Assembly: GCF_011947225.1 (NCBI RefSeq)
Contig: NZ_JAATVW010000008.1
Span: 124,001-188,000 of the forward strand
Length of the DNA stretch: 64,000 nt
Origin: Planosporangium flavigriseum
GTDB lineage: Bacteria > Actinomycetota > Actinomycetes > Mycobacteriales > Micromonosporaceae
Reading direction: 5' to 3'
The notes under the pieces are model-generated. The model made no database searches. It saw only the letters and a program-made list of their open reading frames with translations, and had not been told where the DNA came from. Numbering within the stretch: the first letter of the stretch is position 1; every line of letters begins with the position of its first letter. Of the stretch, positions 63,027 to 64,000 are shown piece after piece. A program made the translations under genes and the position numbers.

Positions 63027-64000
63027 CCGCCCGCGTCGACGTGCGGACCCGGCCCGCGCCGGGCACGCCCCTGGCCGTCTGCGCCGACATCGGGTCGACC
63101 TACACGAAGGTCGCCGTGGTCGACGTGACCGACGGGACGCTCGTCGTGACCGCGTCGCACCCGACGACCGCCGGCACCGACGTCATGCACGGCCTCGACG
63201 CGTGCGTCGCCGACGTCGCGGAGCGGCTGCCCGGCCACGACCTGTCGACCCGGTACGCGTGCTCGTCGGCCGGTGGCGGGCTGCGCCTGGCCGTGGTCGG
63301 CTACGAGGCTCTGGTCAGCGCGGAGGCCGCGCACCGGGTCGCCACGAGCGCCGGGGCGCGGGTGGTGCACGTGGCCGCCGGGCGCCTGGACACGGCCGGG
63401 GTGACGGCGCTACGGGCGGCGCAACCGGACGTGGTGCTGCTGGTGGGCGGCACCGACGGCGGCGACGCCGAAACCGTACGCCACAACGCCGCGCGGCTGG
63501 CCGCCGCGCGGCTGCGGGTGCCGGTCGTGGTGGCCGGCAACGCCGATGCCCGCGACGACGTGGTCACGGCGCTGCGCGCGAAGAGCGTCCCGGTCGTCGC
63601 GACCGACAACGTGCTGCCCCGCATCGGGGTGCTCGCGCCGCAGCCGGCGCGGGCCGCGATCCGGGAGGTGTTCCTGCGCCACGTCATCAGCGGCAAGGGG
63701 CTGTCGCGCGATCCCCGCTTCGCCCGCCTGGTCCGTGGCGCCACCCCGGATGTCGTGCTGACCGCGGTGGAGCTGCTGGCCGACAACGCCGACAGTGCTG
63801 ACAGCGCCCCCGGCGACTTCGCCGTGGTCGACGTCGGCGGGGCCACCACCGACGTGTACTCGGTGATCGTGCCCGACGCCGAACGGTCGGCCGGGCCGGG
63901 CCGGGAGGTCGCCGGGGTGCTGTGGCGCAGCCGTACCGTCGAAGGCGACCTGGGCGTGCGGTGGAGCGCGCCCGGCGTGGTCGTCGCGGCGCGGGCGGAG
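63023..64000 (+). CDS. MutL/GlmL-type reactivase of the aminomutase (partial)
   Basis: The first 326 residues of a protein that runs past the window. From GTG 63023 it reads VCADIGSTYTKVAVVDV, an actin/ASKHA-type ATP-binding strand, then SSAGGGLRLAVVGYE, VLLVGGTDGGDAETVRHNAA and FAVVDVGGATTDVYSV, the second phosphate motif. This is the glutamate mutase MutL/GlmL family; homologues in lysine clusters (called KamB in some annotations) exchange damaged cobalamin in lysine 5,6-aminomutase. A MutS-like partner may follow. Coupled to kal by a 4-bp overlap. Confidence 0.88.
   Translation, partial: MTARVDVRTRPAPGTPLAVCADIGSTYTKVAVVDVTDGTLVVTASHPTTAGTDVMHGLDACVADVAERLPGHDLSTRYACSSAGGGLRLAVVGYEALVSAEAAHRVATSAGARVVHVAAGRLDTAGVTALRAAQPDVVLLVGGTDGGDAETVRHNAARLAAARLRVPVVVAGNADARDDVVTALRAKSVPVVATDNVLPRIGVLAPQPARAAIREVFLRHVISGKGLSRDPRFARLVRGATPDVVLTAVELLADNADSADSAPGDFAVVDVGGATTDVYSVIVPDAERSAGPGREVAGVLWRSRTVEGDLGVRWSAPGVVVAARAE

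Overview
The window is high-GC actinobacterial chromosome. Three things point to an actinomycete: a complete Pup-proteasome locus (arc/mpa, dop, pup, prcB, prcA, pafA, pafB, pafC) followed by tatA-tatC and a HelY-type helicase, many GTG starts, and many genes whose start codon lies 6-7 nt after a TANNNT -10 box (leaderless transcripts). The overall gene content resembles Micromonosporaceae (Micromonospora/Salinispora/Actinoplanes type), but this is inferred from gene content only. I see no rRNA, tRNA or CRISPR array.

Layout. 1-1.1 kb: the 3' part of an IS200/IS605-family TnpB relic whose right end cuts off a minus-strand secreted Pro-rich protein. 1.4-7.9 kb: a HAD phosphatase, an FtsX/MacB-type ABC exporter with one 852-residue permease and two near-identical ATPases, a LuxR response-regulator relic and a RecB-type nuclease. 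8-12 kb: trmI, a conserved hypothetical, a ferredoxin and the proteasomal ATPase arc/mpa, closed by a perfect 38-bp palindrome. 12-19.5 kb: a cell-surface sugar block (GtrA-like, a 3-acetamido-sugar set of acetyltransferase, aminotransferase and dehydrogenase, a GT2, two DUF2142 proteins, the second with an in-frame TAA) that separates arc from dop. 19.6-23.6 kb: dop, pup, a frameshifted endonuclease-VII-like gene, prcB, prcA. 23.6-26.4 kb: DUF2304, two GT2 enzymes and a GntR regulator with a possible leader peptide. 26.5-40 kb: pafA, small membrane proteins, DUF3866, pafBC, tatAC, a lipid kinase, a HAD protein, helY, a DivIVA-like protein and a 5'-3' exonuclease.

40-50.3 kb looks like a stress-signalling block: DUF6325-like and SHOCT proteins, two DUF7144-like membrane proteins, two large MalT/LAL-type LuxR regulators and a PAS-PP2C phosphatase, separated by strong hairpins. 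51-56 kb holds an acyl-CoA dehydrogenase, an Lrp regulator, a histidine phosphatase, a truncated GNAT gene, an HTH-like protein divergent from a HAD gene across two palindromes, and a Pr6Pr membrane protein flanked by near-identical 28-bp repeats.

56.2-64 kb is a lysine-degradation (lysine fermentation-type) cluster: kamA divergent from kdd, an unexpected YtcJ-type amidohydrolase, kamD, kamE, kal and a MutL-type reactivase that runs off the window. Together these would convert L-lysine to beta-lysine, to 3,5-diaminohexanoate, then to 3-keto-5-aminohexanoate, and deaminate 3-aminobutyryl-CoA; the cleavage enzyme Kce is not in the window. The amidohydrolase is translationally coupled to kamD and its role is the most open biological question here.
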